Below, piece after piece: positions 44,513 to 53,737 of a stretch of 64,000 bases of DNA. The notes beneath the pieces are model-generated. The model had not been told where the DNA came from and did no database searches. It saw nothing but the letters and a program-made list of their open reading frames with translations. The position numbers and the translations under genes are program-made. Source of the DNA: an uncultured Haliea sp. (GTDB taxonomy: Bacteria; Pseudomonadota; Gammaproteobacteria; Pseudomonadales; Halieaceae); assembly GCA_913061145.1 (NCBI GenBank), contig CAJXUQ010000004.1:62001-126000 (forward strand), given 5' to 3'. How positions within the stretch are numbered: position 1 is the stretch's first letter; each line of letters starts with the position of its first letter.

Positions 44513-47389
44513 GTGTACCGCGTCGTGAAAGGGCTGTTGATTGCCTATGCCGTGTATCTTGCCTGCAGCGTACTGATTGTGCTGCCGGCACTGAACATCC
44601 TGCCCCACCGCTTCCTGCAGGATCACTACGGTCGGCAACTGGGTACCGAACTGATTCTCTTCAACCCCTTCACACTCGCTGTCGAGGTACGCGAGGCAAC
44701 GCTCAGCGAGCCAGACGGCAGTCCGTTTCTGGCCTTCAACCACGCCGAGGTGAATCTGTCACTGACCTCACTGGCCGGGAATGGCGTGGTACTGGATAGC
44801 ATCACCCTGGAGGGCCTTGAGGTACACCTGAGACGGCAGGCAGGTGGCGAGCTTAACATCGCCGACTTCCTGTCACAGAACGACGAGAGCGAGCCGGCGG
44901 AAGAGGACGCTGCGCTGCCCGGCATCACTATCGGCGAACTGTCGCTAGACGCCACACGCATCGCGGTAACCGATCACCTGCATCCCGATGCGTACAGCAC
45001 GCACCTGGACGGATTCAGCCTCACGATAACGGATCTGTCGACGGTAAAGCCGGAGGGGCAGCCCTACCAACTGCGCGCCGGCACCGAGGGTGGCGGGCAA
45101 CTGCGTTGGGAGGGCGAGCTGTCTATTCCCACCGGCCGTAGCAGCGGCCACCTGCAACTGCACCGTATCGACCTGCAGCCCGCGCTGCGTTTCGCCAGAC
45201 CCTGGGTGGCCTTCGAGCTGCTGAGCGGCCAGCTTGACCTGGGGCTCGATTACACAGTGGACTGGTCAAAGGCCCTGCACTACACCGTGGCAGACGGCAC
45301 ATTGACGCTCAAGGACATCACTCTCGCACCCGAGCAGGTGGCGCAACTGCCAGATACCGGAGTGGCGTTAAAAGCCCTGCAAGTGACCGGAGTTAAGCTG
45401 GACAGCGCAACGAAGGCGGTCACCCTGGACAGGCTGGGCATCAACGGTCTGGCGGTCGAGGGCTGGAGCGAAGGCAAGCGCGTGAGCCTGACCGAGATGC
45501 TGCTGCCCGCTGTCGCGCAACAGCCGACAGCCGACACGCCGCAAACCTCCAGTGAACCCGCGGGTAACGGGTGGGCACTGCGCCTCAACCTCGCCGCCCT
45601 GGAACACAGCGAACTGCGCTGGCGCAGTGAGTTCACCGACCCGGCGCTGCTGCGCATCGCGCCAGTGACCGCCGAGTTACGGGACTTGCATTGGCCCGCA
45701 ACGGCGCCTTCGGCGCTCTCCTTGTCGCTCACGGTCAATGATGCGGCCCGTTTGGACCTTGCGGGTGCGCTGCACGCAGGAGACGGCTCGGGGAATATCG
45801 CCTTCGCCCTGGACGCACTCCCCCTGGCCTGGTTCGCCCCCAACCTACCCACCGTTTTGCAGGCCCGGATCAGCAGCGGCGAGGCGCGCACCAGCGGCAC
45901 CGTACAGCTGCTGAACTTCTTCCCCCTAAGCGTTGCTGCAGACGGGGCTGTGAGCGATTTTTCCATGCGCCTGCTCGGTGCGGAGAATGCGCTGACCCGC
46001 TGGGACAGCGTCTCATGGACTGGTCTGGCGGTGCAGCCTGAGGCACGCAGCGTCAGTCTCGCCGAACTCCACATCGAAGGCTACGAGGGCCGCCTGCACA
46101 TTGAGGAGGATGGGCAGATCAACGCCCAGCGGATACTCGCTGAAGATGCCGCGAAGAGTGTGGAGGCGCCGGATCAGGGCGCGCCGCAAGGCGAGACCGA
46201 CGACGTCGCCGCGGACCTGCCCGAAGCAGCCTGGACAGCTGACCTGCCCGCGATCTTTGTATCCGACAGCACGCTGGACTTCCTCGACGAGTCGCTGCCC
46301 ATTCGCTTCCGTGCGGTGATCGGCGACCTGGATGGCACCCTCAGCAACCTCAGTACGCGCCCCGGTCAGGCGCTGGCGGTGGACCTCAAGGGCTCAGTGG
46401 ACGGCTATGCGCCGGTAACACTCAGGGGCACCGCGAGCCCGTTACAGAGCCCGCCCGCACTCGACCTCACCCTGCACTTCCGGGGCCTGGATATGTCGCG
46501 TCTGACACCCTATTCAGGCACCTATGCAGGTTATGCGATCGAAGATGGCGTAATGACCGCCGATCTGCAGTACGCTCTGGAAAATGACCGTCTGCAGGGG
46601 AACAACCAGATCGTCATCAAGCAATTGCAGCTGGGTGAACGGGTAGATAGCAGCAAGGCAATGGATCTGCCCCTGCGGCTTGGCATTGCCCTGCTCACCG
46701 ACAGCAACGGGGTTATCGATATTGCCGTCCCCGTCAGCGGCGACGTGAACAACCCTCAGTTCAGCCTGGGCAGCGTGATTGCCGGCGCTTTCGTCAACCT
46801 GTTGACCAAGGCAGTTACCGCGCCCTTTGCCCTGCTCGCCAAGCTCGTGGGCAGTAGCGAGGATCTGGACACCGTGGATTTTGCGGCTGGCAGCAGCGAG
46901 CTGGACGCCCACGGCCAGGGCAAGCTGCGTGACCTCGCCGCCGCCATGCAGCAAAGGCCGGACCTGCGGCTGCAGATCACCGGCCGCGTGGAACGGGACA
47001 GCGACCGCACGCAGTTGCAGCGCCAGCTGTTTGAAGCCGCCCTGCTTGAGGCCGGCCTGGCTGCCGAGGATATTCGCGATCGCACCCGGGCCTGGGAAGA
47101 TGTCATAAGCGACCTGTACGGCGGGCTTGCACCGCCCCCACCGACCGGTCAGGAGACAGAGCCGGCGAGCGAGGCACCTTCCGTGTTACAACAGGCGCGC
47201 ATCATCCGTGACCAATGGCCAGTGCCTGAGGCAGCGCTGGCGCAACTCGCGCAGCAGCGCGCCGCCACTGCACGGGATATTTTACTGCAGGCAGGTATCG
47301 CTGAGCTACGACTGGAAATCACCCCGGTAGACAATGATGAGGCCGCGGAACCGTTCAGCGGCGTGGAACTCGCCGTTACGGTGAACTAG
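44513..47389 (+). CDS. DUF748 (AsmA-like) envelope protein
   Basis: A 958-aa protein with one N-terminal membrane helix (about 5-27) and a long beta-rich periplasmic part of the DUF748/AsmA-like class, which is thought to span the envelope and help move or handle lipids. Family hallmarks are GRQLGTELILFNPFTL early and the late SGDVNNPQFSLGSVI followed by NLLTKAVTAPFALL. A tail from about 795 resembles an OmpA-like segment (DFAAGSSELDAHGQGKL). I chose the GTG at 44513 because GGAGGT lies six bases upstream; ATG at 44492 would place that site inside the gene. Confidence 0.85.
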   Translation: MYRVVKGLLIAYAVYLACSVLIVLPALNILPHRFLQDHYGRQLGTELILFNPFTLAVEVREATLSEPDGSPFLAFNHAEVNLSLTSLAGNGVVLDSITLEGLEVHLRRQAGGELNIADFLSQNDESEPAEEDAALPGITIGELSLDATRIAVTDHLHPDAYSTHLDGFSLTITDLSTVKPEGQPYQLRAGTEGGGQLRWEGELSIPTGRSSGHLQLHRIDLQPALRFARPWVAFELLSGQLDLGLDYTVDWSKALHYTVADGTLTLKDITLAPEQVAQLPDTGVALKALQVTGVKLDSATKAVTLDRLGINGLAVEGWSEGKRVSLTEMLLPAVAQQPTADTPQTSSEPAGNGWALRLNLAALEHSELRWRSEFTDPALLRIAPVTAELRDLHWPATAPSALSLSLTVNDAARLDLAGALHAGDGSGNIAFALDALPLAWFAPNLPTVLQARISSGEARTSGTVQLLNFFPLSVAADGAVSDFSMRLLGAENALTRWDSVSWTGLAVQPEARSVSLAELHIEGYEGRLHIEEDGQINAQRILAEDAAKSVEAPDQGAPQGETDDVAADLPEAAWTADLPAIFVSDSTLDFLDESLPIRFRAVIGDLDGTLSNLSTRPGQALAVDLKGSVDGYAPVTLRGTASPLQSPPALDLTLHFRGLDMSRLTPYSGTYAGYAIEDGVMTADLQYALENDRLQGNNQIVIKQLQLGERVDSSKAMDLPLRLGIALLTDSNGVIDIAVPVSGDVNNPQFSLGSVIAGAFVNLLTKAVTAPFALLAKLVGSSEDLDTVDFAAGSSELDAHGQGKLRDLAAAMQQRPDLRLQITGRVERDSDRTQLQRQLFEAALLEAGLAAEDIRDRTRAWEDVISDLYGGLAPPPPTGQETEPASEAPSVLQQARIIRDQWPVPEAALAQLAQQRAATARDILLQAGIAELRLEITPVDNDEAAEPFSGVELAVTVN

Positions 47390-47396
47390 TGCAACA

Positions 47397-47945
47397 CTAC
47401 TGGTCAAACGGCACCAGGGCGCCCTTGCAGTAACGACACAGGTAGCGGGCTCGACCCTCCCGCATCCGGTTGTGGCGCACGGTTGATACCGCATGCTCAC
47501 GACAGCCGCAGTGATAGGGGTGGCGCTGCTGGCGACGCATCGGCACCCCGTCCAGCGCCAGGTCGAAAGTCACCTTCGGCGGCACGCCGAACAGCTGCAT
47601 CATGCGCCGCCATTGCGGCCCATGCGGTTTCAGGCGCCGGTTCGGGTAATGCACATGCACCGCGTAATGCGCCACCTCGTGAGGCACCGTGTGTTGGAGG
47701 TTCTCCTGAAAATGCCTGGCAAAGATCCACGGGTTGTAGCGGATGCTGCACAGCCCACGCTGCACCCGGAACATGCCGGCCGTGCCGCCACGCAGGTCGA
47801 ACAGGACCGCAGGCTGCGGCAGCGAACGCTGTAGCAGTAGCGCGGCCTGCTCCACCCAATGCTGTGTTGCCTGCACCACCTGCGCGCGCTGCACCGCATC
47901 AATCGGTTCAATGGGCGCCTGCCCGCTGTTATCCGTATTCAACAT
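47397..47945 (-). CDS. SprT-like zinc metalloprotease-fold protein
   Basis: A 182-aa SprT-family protein with the zinc-binding helix HEVAHY, the third ligand region KPHGPQW, and a C-terminal zinc-ribbon-like CGC plus CRYC pattern. Bacterial SprT proteins are little studied; the eukaryotic relative SPRTN cleaves DNA-protein crosslinks. The ATG at 47945 starts near the conserved part; a GTG at 47981 overlapping the upstream LysR stop (GTGA) is an equally possible coupled start. It converges with the DUF748 gene with seven bases between stops. Confidence 0.85.
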   Translation of the reverse strand: MLNTDNSGQAPIEPIDAVQRAQVVQATQHWVEQAALLLQRSLPQPAVLFDLRGGTAGMFRVQRGLCSIRYNPWIFARHFQENLQHTVPHEVAHYAVHVHYPNRRLKPHGPQWRRMMQLFGVPPKVTFDLALDGVPMRRQQRHPYHCGCREHAVSTVRHNRMREGRARYLCRYCKGALVPFDQ

Positions 47946-47977
47946 GTGGTTAGTGTACCCGCCTTCGCGACGAGTGT

Positions 47978-48862
47978 TCACTGCGCCTGTTCATGGCACA
48001 GTGCCAGCCACTGGCGCAGGGCAGCGGTGTGAAACTTCTGCCGGTGCAGGACGATCTGCAGGCGCCGCGTGAAATCGCGCCCGGGGACGCGCAACGGGAC
48101 CAGGGAACCCCGGGCAAAAGCCTCCACCAGACTGATGCGCGACAGGCACCCCACCCCGAGACCTGCTTCAACGGCGCGTTTGATAGCCTCGGTATGCTGT
48201 AGCTCCAGAACAACGCGCAGTGCGGGCAAAATGCCGTGCATGGCGCGGTCGAATGTTTGTCGGGTACCTGAGCCAGGCTCACGCACAATCCAGTCCAGCC
48301 CCAGCAGATCGTCATCCGTGAGCGCCTGTTTTCGCGCCAGTGGGTGGCCCGGAGCGGCGAACACCGTCAGTTCATCCATCTGCCAGGGTTCACAGCTCAG
48401 GTCAGGGTGGCTCAGTTCCCCCTCGACCAGACCGATATCCAGCGCATAGTGCGCCACCCTGTCGGCAATCGCTGCCGTATTCGCAACGCTGAGAGCCACA
48501 TCGGCTGCTGGGTAGCGGGCGCGGAAGGCGGCGATCATCGGCACGGCGAGGTAATTGCCAATAGTGAGCGTGGCCCCCACCTGCAAACGACCACTGACCT
48601 CCTCGCCTGACAGCGCCTGTTCCAGAGCCCGCGCGCGTGCCAGCAATTCCTCTGCCGCCGGACGCAACTGGCGACCCAGTTCGCTCAGGCGCAGCCGTTT
48701 GCCCACCCTGTCGAACAACTGCACATCAAATTGCTGCTCGAACTCGCGCAGTGAACCACTGGCTGCGGACTGGGACATTGCCAACGCCGAGGCCGCGCGG
48801 CTGATGTTTTCATGTTGTGCCGTGGCCACAAAGACCTCGAGCTGCCTCAGGGTGTAGCGCAT
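47978..48862 (-). CDS. finR: LysR-family regulator, FinR-like, divergent from fpr
   Basis: A 294-aa LysR-type regulator with helix-turn-helix near residues 15-45 (ENISRAASALAMSQSAASGSLREFE) and an effector domain. It is divergent from the ferredoxin-NADP reductase gene, the arrangement known for finR and fpr in Pseudomonas putida, where FinR activates fpr under oxidative stress. The 114 bp between them hold a striking inverted repeat. The ATG at 48862 has AGGTG upstream; an earlier GTG is less likely. The symbol rests on context and family. Confidence 0.8.
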   Translation of the reverse strand: MRYTLRQLEVFVATAQHENISRAASALAMSQSAASGSLREFEQQFDVQLFDRVGKRLRLSELGRQLRPAAEELLARARALEQALSGEEVSGRLQVGATLTIGNYLAVPMIAAFRARYPAADVALSVANTAAIADRVAHYALDIGLVEGELSHPDLSCEPWQMDELTVFAAPGHPLARKQALTDDDLLGLDWIVREPGSGTRQTFDRAMHGILPALRVVLELQHTEAIKRAVEAGLGVGCLSRISLVEAFARGSLVPLRVPGRDFTRRLQIVLHRQKFHTAALRQWLALCHEQAQ

Positions 48863-48872
48863 GCCGGGCACC

Positions 48873-48924
48873 TATATTGGTAAATTCGATATTTTATATT
48901 TATAAAACCCGTTTTACCAATATA
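48873..48924. promoter_or_regulatory. Nested palindromes in the finR-fpr control region
   Basis: Perfect 12-bp arms TATATTGGTAAA (48873-48884) and TTTACCAATATA (48913-48924) enclose 28 bases, within which TTTTATA (48892-48898) and TATAAAA (48901-48907) form a second perfect palindrome. The two dyads are almost concentric. This is the likely LysR-type binding region for control of fpr and autoregulation. Confidence 0.65.
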
Positions 48925-48976
48925 TAACTGACGCCTACAGTAGGGCTGTTACTTCACCTCTGGCAGGAGATCAGCA

Positions 48977-49750
48977 ATGGCCACGCTACTGCGGGAACGG
49001 GTCACCGATGTACATCACTGGACGGACCGCCTGTTCAGCTTCAAGACCACGCGCAACCCCGGATTTCGCTTCGAGAACGGCCACTTCACCATGATTGGGC
49101 TGGAGCGGGAGGGGCGCCCCCTGCTGCGCGCCTACAGCATGGCCAGCGCCAACTATGAGGAGCAGTTGGAGTTCTTCAGTATCAAGGTCGCAGATGGCCC
49201 ACTCACCTCGCACTTGCAGAACATCCGTGTTGGTGACGAACTGCTGGTCAACAGCAAGGCGACAGGGACACTGGTGCTGGACAACCTCCTCCCTGGACGC
49301 AACCTGTACCTGCTGGGTACCGGCACAGGGCTGGCCCCCTTTCTCAGCATCATCAAGGACCCGGCCATTTACGAGCGTTTTGATCGTGTCATTCTGGCCC
49401 ACGGCTGTCGTAGCGCCAGCGAGCTCGCCTACCAGGACACCATCACCCGGGAGTTGCCCGAGCACGAGTACCTCGGCGAGGAGATTCGCAGCAAGCTGAC
49501 CTACTACCCTACCGTGACCCGGGAACCCTACCGCAACACCGGGCGCCTGACCGACCTCTTGAGCAACGGTACATTACCCGCGGGTGTCGGCCTGCAGGAC
49601 ATTGATCCGGAACACGACCGCTTCATGCTGTGTGGCAGCCCGAGCATGCTGAAAGACATGGGGGCGCTGCTCAACGCACGAGGCTTCCACGAGTCGCGCC
49701 ACGGCAAGGCGGCACACTACGTGATTGAGCGCGCCTTTGTGGAGAGCTGA
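48977..49750 (+). CDS. fpr: Ferredoxin/flavodoxin--NADP reductase
   Basis: Fpr shuttles electrons between NADPH and ferredoxin or flavodoxin and supports Fe-S repair and oxidative-stress defence. The 257-aa protein has the FAD-binding RAYSMAS (51-57), the NADP-binding GTGTGLAPFLS, and a late CGSPSMLKD. AGGAG precedes the ATG. Its stop directly abuts the stop of the convergent acyl-CoA ligase gene with no intervening base. Confidence 0.95.
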   Translation: MATLLRERVTDVHHWTDRLFSFKTTRNPGFRFENGHFTMIGLEREGRPLLRAYSMASANYEEQLEFFSIKVADGPLTSHLQNIRVGDELLVNSKATGTLVLDNLLPGRNLYLLGTGTGLAPFLSIIKDPAIYERFDRVILAHGCRSASELAYQDTITRELPEHEYLGEEIRSKLTYYPTVTREPYRNTGRLTDLLSNGTLPAGVGLQDIDPEHDRFMLCGSPSMLKDMGALLNARGFHESRHGKAAHYVIERAFVES

Positions 49751-51451
49751 TCACTGCGCGTCCTCCAGTCGCAGTGTCTCGCGGAGCTCCCGCTTGAGAA
49801 ACTTGCCATTGGCGTTTCTCGGCAGCGGCTCCGGCAGAAACCAGATGTAACGTGGAACCTTGTACGGGGCGAGCTGACCGGCACAGTGGGCACGCAGCTG
49901 CGTGGCGTCGAGCACTGCACCCGGGTGTAGATACACGGCGGCTCCCACCTCCTCGCCAAGTCGTTCATCGGCGACGGCAAACACCACACACTCTGCCACT
50001 GCATCGTGGGCGAAGAGGGCATTTTCAACCTCCGCACAGTAGACGTTTTCGCCGCCACGCAGCACCATATCCTTGGCGCGGTCGACCAGGAAAATAAAGC
50101 CATCTTCATCAATCCGCGCGATATCGCCGGTATGCAGCCAGCCCTCCGTGATGGTTTCCGCTGTCGCCTCCGGTCGATTCAGATACCCCTTGATCACCGG
50201 TGCGCCGCGTACCCACAGCTCGCCAATGGCATTGACACCCAGGTCCTCACCGGAAGGCCCCACACACCTGGCCTCGAGGGTAGGCATGGCTGGCCCGACA
50301 CTGGCCGGCTTGTCGACGAAGAAATCGGCGGAAACCGCGGCGATGATGCCGGAGGTTTCTGTCATGCCATAGCCGGTATTGGGGCGGGCGGCGCGCGACC
50401 GGGTCTGGATTTTCTCGACCAGGTCAGGCTGCAACGCTGCGCCTCCGCCGCCCAACACGAGCAGCGACGAGGTATCCCGATGGGCGAAATCCGGGTGCAT
50501 GAGGATTTCTCGGGCCATCATCGGCACCCCATTGAAGGTGGTTATCGCCTCCTCCTCGATCAGGCGCAGCGCCTCGGCCGCATCCCACTTGTACATGTGC
50601 ACCAGCTTGCCGCCAGCCAGCGTGGTGGCATGGGCAACACAGTTGTTGGCGGTCACGTGAAACAGCGGGGTTGCCAGCAGGGAATTGGGCGCGGGCGTGG
50701 AGCCGGGCGCCGGCGGTGGCTTGCCATTGGCCAGCGCCACCGCCATGGGCTGTACCGTGTTGATAAACGCCACGTTCATGACATTGGCGACACAGCCCCG
50801 GTGCGTCAGGCGAGCCCCCTTCGGTCGCCCGGTGGTGCCGGAGGTATAGAAAATACAGGCGTCATCATCCGGATCAATGCTCACAGCGGGCAGTTCCGGT
50901 GCCGCATTGATCACCTCGGTCCAGTCAGTGGCCCAGGCCGGCGCCTCATCCTGCAGGCGCACGGCGACCACCTTGAGCGCGGGGAAGTGCTCACGGATTT
51001 CGGAGAAGCGCTGCAGCCGCTCACGGTCACAGATGAGCAGCGTCGGCGCCGAGTCCTCCAACGCAAATGCCATTTCCTGCCCCACCCACCAGGCATTCAT
51101 GCCAACGACCACCGCCCCCATCGAGGTCACGGCCCAGTAGGCGAGCATCCATTCGGGAAAATTGCGCATGGCAATCGCCACTCGATCACCCGGGCGCACC
51201 CCGGCATCGTGCATCCAGCGCGCGATGCTCGCGGTAAAAGTGTGTGCTTCGCTGTACGTGCAGCGCTCGCCGCCGTACACCAGATACTCCCGGTCCGCAT
51301 GGCCTGCGGTGCTCAACCAGATTTCCCGCAGCGAGGGTGGCGCATGGCGGTAGTTGCGGATTGGTACCCCACAAACCGTCACGGTCTCGACTTCAAACGG
51401 CTGCCCGGGTGCTGTCAGCTGTTGCCATGCCTGTTTCAAATGCTCGTACAC
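49751..51451 (-). CDS. Class I AMP-forming acyl-CoA ligase (FadD-like)
   Basis: A 566-aa acid-CoA ligase that activates a carboxylic acid via an acyl-adenylate. Motifs: FYTSGTTGRPKG for phosphate binding, GYGMTETSG, the TGD of WLHTGDIA, and the C-terminal lysine in NANGKFLKRE. It belongs to the fatty-acid or large hydrophobic acid group; the substrate is unknown. The GTG at 51451 has AGAGGT six bases upstream; the longer frame to 51550 adds a poorly plausible leader. The 180-bp gap to the divergent phosphotransferase gene is a shared control region. Confidence 0.88.
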   Translation of the reverse strand: MYEHLKQAWQQLTAPGQPFEVETVTVCGVPIRNYRHAPPSLREIWLSTAGHADREYLVYGGERCTYSEAHTFTASIARWMHDAGVRPGDRVAIAMRNFPEWMLAYWAVTSMGAVVVGMNAWWVGQEMAFALEDSAPTLLICDRERLQRFSEIREHFPALKVVAVRLQDEAPAWATDWTEVINAAPELPAVSIDPDDDACIFYTSGTTGRPKGARLTHRGCVANVMNVAFINTVQPMAVALANGKPPPAPGSTPAPNSLLATPLFHVTANNCVAHATTLAGGKLVHMYKWDAAEALRLIEEEAITTFNGVPMMAREILMHPDFAHRDTSSLLVLGGGGAALQPDLVEKIQTRSRAARPNTGYGMTETSGIIAAVSADFFVDKPASVGPAMPTLEARCVGPSGEDLGVNAIGELWVRGAPVIKGYLNRPEATAETITEGWLHTGDIARIDEDGFIFLVDRAKDMVLRGGENVYCAEVENALFAHDAVAECVVFAVADERLGEEVGAAVYLHPGAVLDATQLRAHCAGQLAPYKVPRYIWFLPEPLPRNANGKFLKRELRETLRLEDAQ

Positions 51452-51603
51452 GCGTAAACCTCTGTTAGACTTGTTTGCGGGAGGAAGCGGCAGCATACCC
51501 GGACGGGAACGCGCGCTCAACGCTCCCGGCCGGGTGTCGGCGCGGGTCAAGATTTTTGTCGCCCCGCGTCATTGTAGCTGTGGCCACCCCTCGCCAGACT
51601 AGC

Positions 51604-51613
51604 CGGTTAACCG
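51604..51613. promoter_or_regulatory. Perfect 10-bp palindrome upstream of the phosphotransferase gene
   Basis: CGGTTAACCG lies 18 bases before the start codon of the phosphotransferase, in the divergent region shared with the acyl-CoA ligase. It could be an operator half or a chance palindrome; no regulator gene adjoins it. Confidence 0.3.
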
Positions 51614-51631
51614 ATCACAACAGGGAATATC

Positions 51632-52651
51632 ATGAGCTCGCAGCAACTCGACACCAAACGCCTCGCCGCTTATCTGGCTGATTACCTGCCCGGCATGAAG
51701 AACGGCCTGACCGCGGAGAAGTTCCCCGGCGGACAGTCGAACCCCACGTTCAAACTGACCGCTGACGGCCGTTCCTACGTCTTGCGCCGCAAGCCCCCGG
51801 GTGAGTTGCTGCCGTCAGCGCACGCAGTCGACCGCGAGTTTCGTGTGATCCGCGCGCTGCAGGATACCGACGTGCCGGTGCCCCGAACCCATGTACTCTG
51901 TGAGGATGAATCCGTCATTGGCTCCATGTTTTACGTCATGGAGTTCATGGAGGGCCGCATCCTCTGGGACCCGCTGCTGCCGGAGGCTGCCAGCAATGAA
52001 GAGCGCGGTGCCATCTACGATGCCATGAACAAGACCATGGCAGCCCTGCACTCAGTGGATGTGGATGCCGTAGGACTCTCCGACTACGGCAAGCCGGGCA
52101 ACTATTTTGAACGTCAACTGGCACGCTGGACCCGCCAGTACCGCGCCTCGGAAACCGGAACCGTGCCCAACATGGAGATGCTGATGAGCTGGCTGTCTGC
52201 AAACATGCCGGAGGATGACGGCACGGTGAGCCTGGTACACGGCGACTACCGGCTGGACAACATGATGTTCCACGCGACCGAGCCGCGCGTCATCGCCCTG
52301 CTGGACTGGGAGCTCTCCACCCTGGGCCACCCCCTGGCCGATCTCGCCAACCAGTGCATGGCCTGGATGCTGCCGCGCGACAGCGCAATGAAAGGCCTGA
52401 GCGGTGTGGACCGTGCCGCACTGGGGATACCCAGCGACGAGGAATACATTGCACGCTACTGCGAGCGCACCGGACGTGCAGGCATCGAAAACTGGAATTT
52501 CTACCTGGTATTCTCACTCTTCCGCCTGGCTGCGATTGTACAGGGCATCAAGAAGCGGGCGCTGATAGGTACCGCCTCCAGTCAGGAGGCGGACGCCAGG
52601 GGCAACCTGGTGGAACCGCTGTCCCAACTGGCCGTCGACCTGATCCACTAG
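51632..52651 (+). CDS. Phosphotransferase-family protein (ACAD10/11 kinase-like)
   Basis: A 339-aa APH/choline-kinase-fold protein of the type fused to acyl-CoA dehydrogenase in ACAD10/ACAD11. Catalytic loop HGDYRLDN (203-210; D205, N210), metal-binding D225 in LLDWE, and the nucleotide-binding GGQSNPTF near 33-40. In ACAD10/11 the kinase domain phosphorylates 4-hydroxyacyl-CoAs before elimination. A role with hydroxy-fatty acids here is consistent with the divergent acyl-CoA ligase but is inferred. Confidence 0.88.
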   Translation: MSSQQLDTKRLAAYLADYLPGMKNGLTAEKFPGGQSNPTFKLTADGRSYVLRRKPPGELLPSAHAVDREFRVIRALQDTDVPVPRTHVLCEDESVIGSMFYVMEFMEGRILWDPLLPEAASNEERGAIYDAMNKTMAALHSVDVDAVGLSDYGKPGNYFERQLARWTRQYRASETGTVPNMEMLMSWLSANMPEDDGTVSLVHGDYRLDNMMFHATEPRVIALLDWELSTLGHPLADLANQCMAWMLPRDSAMKGLSGVDRAALGIPSDEEYIARYCERTGRAGIENWNFYLVFSLFRLAAIVQGIKKRALIGTASSQEADARGNLVEPLSQLAVDLIH

Positions 52652-52752
52652 GGTAAGCCGTGCCGCGCGCTGGCGCCTCGGTGTCGAGGCATCCAGCAGC
52701 GCCAAACAGACGTATTGTCCGGCATACGTTTTCAATACGGTGAGTGCCCTGC

Positions 52753-53091
52753 ATGCCTGACATACTCTACTACGATGGCCAATGCCCGCTGTGCAACCGG
52801 GAAATGGCGAAACTCGGGCAACTGTGCGATGCCGACCTGCAGCTCACGGACATCCACAGCCTGAACGACGGAGAGGACCTGCCGGACCGGGAAACGCTGC
52901 TGAGAACGCTGCACCTGAAAACAGCGAACGGTGAATTGCTGACGGGTATCGATGCCAACGTCATGGCCTGGCAGCACACCCGACTGGGACCCTTCTGGCG
53001 CTGGCTGCGCTGGCCATTGATTCGCCCGCTGGCCGACAGCATCTACCGCCTCTGGGCAGAGCGCCGCTACCGGCGCCTGTACCTCAACTAG
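52753..53091 (+). CDS. DUF393 (DCC) thiol-disulfide oxidoreductase-like protein
   Basis: A 112-aa DUF393 protein with the defining YDGQCPLCN motif containing a CXXC pair (C11, C14). The fold is thioredoxin-like and the function is unproven in most bacteria. The flavin reductase-like gene follows after nine bases, so the two are probably cotranscribed. Confidence 0.87.
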   Translation: MPDILYYDGQCPLCNREMAKLGQLCDADLQLTDIHSLNDGEDLPDRETLLRTLHLKTANGELLTGIDANVMAWQHTRLGPFWRWLRWPLIRPLADSIYRLWAERRYRRLYLN

Positions 53092-53100
53092 GACATTCAC

Positions 53101-53733
53101 ATGCACTTCACTGCAAGCGACATCGCCGCCATGGCGTCGCGCTACCGCGCCGCCCTGATCAACTCCCTCAGCGGCTTCAAACCGGCCAACCTGGTGGGCA
53201 CCGCTGACGCTGCCGGCAGCAGCAATCTCGCCATTATCAGCTCGGTCGTGCACCTCGGCTCTCATCCGCCCCTGCTGGCGATGATCATGCGACCCAGCCC
53301 GGTTGAGCGTCACACGCTGGAAAACATACTCGACACGCGGTGTTACACGATCAACCACGTCGCCCAGCACTTCATCGAAGCCGCACACCAGACGGCGGCG
53401 CGTTATCCTCGGGAGCAATCGGAATTTACAGCGACGGGGTTAGGCGAGCACTGGATGGAGGGGTTTGCCGCACCCTTCGTGCAGGAAGCCAGCGTGCGCA
53501 TGGGCCTGCAGCTGCGGGAGCATCAGCAGCTGCGCATCAACGATACGCACCTGCTGATCGGGGAAGTGGTGCTGGTGGAGGTGCCTGATGACTGCGTGGC
53601 CGATGACGGCTCGGTAGATATCAGCGCAGCGGGCACCGTCGCACTCAGCGGACTGGACAGCTACTACAGCACCCAACGCCTGCGACGCATGGCCTACGCA
53701 AAACCCGACCTGCCGCCGCGCGCCGTCGACTGA
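53101..53733 (+). CDS. Flavin reductase-like FMN-binding split-barrel protein
   Basis: A 210-aa protein of the flavin-reductase-like family, with NLVGTADAAGSSNLAIISSVVHLGSHPPLLAMI in the FMN-binding half (conserved parts near 29-60). Members either reduce free flavin with NAD(P)H or bind FMN for other uses. It is convergent with a DUF2164 gene. It is 42 kb from the hsaA-like oxygenase and not an obvious HsaB partner. Confidence 0.82.
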   Translation: MHFTASDIAAMASRYRAALINSLSGFKPANLVGTADAAGSSNLAIISSVVHLGSHPPLLAMIMRPSPVERHTLENILDTRCYTINHVAQHFIEAAHQTAARYPREQSEFTATGLGEHWMEGFAAPFVQEASVRMGLQLREHQQLRINDTHLLIGEVVLVEVPDDCVADDGSVDISAAGTVALSGLDSYYSTQRLRRMAYAKPDLPPRAVD

Positions 53734-53737
53734 GGTT

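Noticed and set aside
53101-53733. Flavin reductase-like gene as the missing HsaB
   Set aside because: It is 42 kb away, paired with DUF393, and its sequence looks more like a general FMN split-barrel protein than HsaB.
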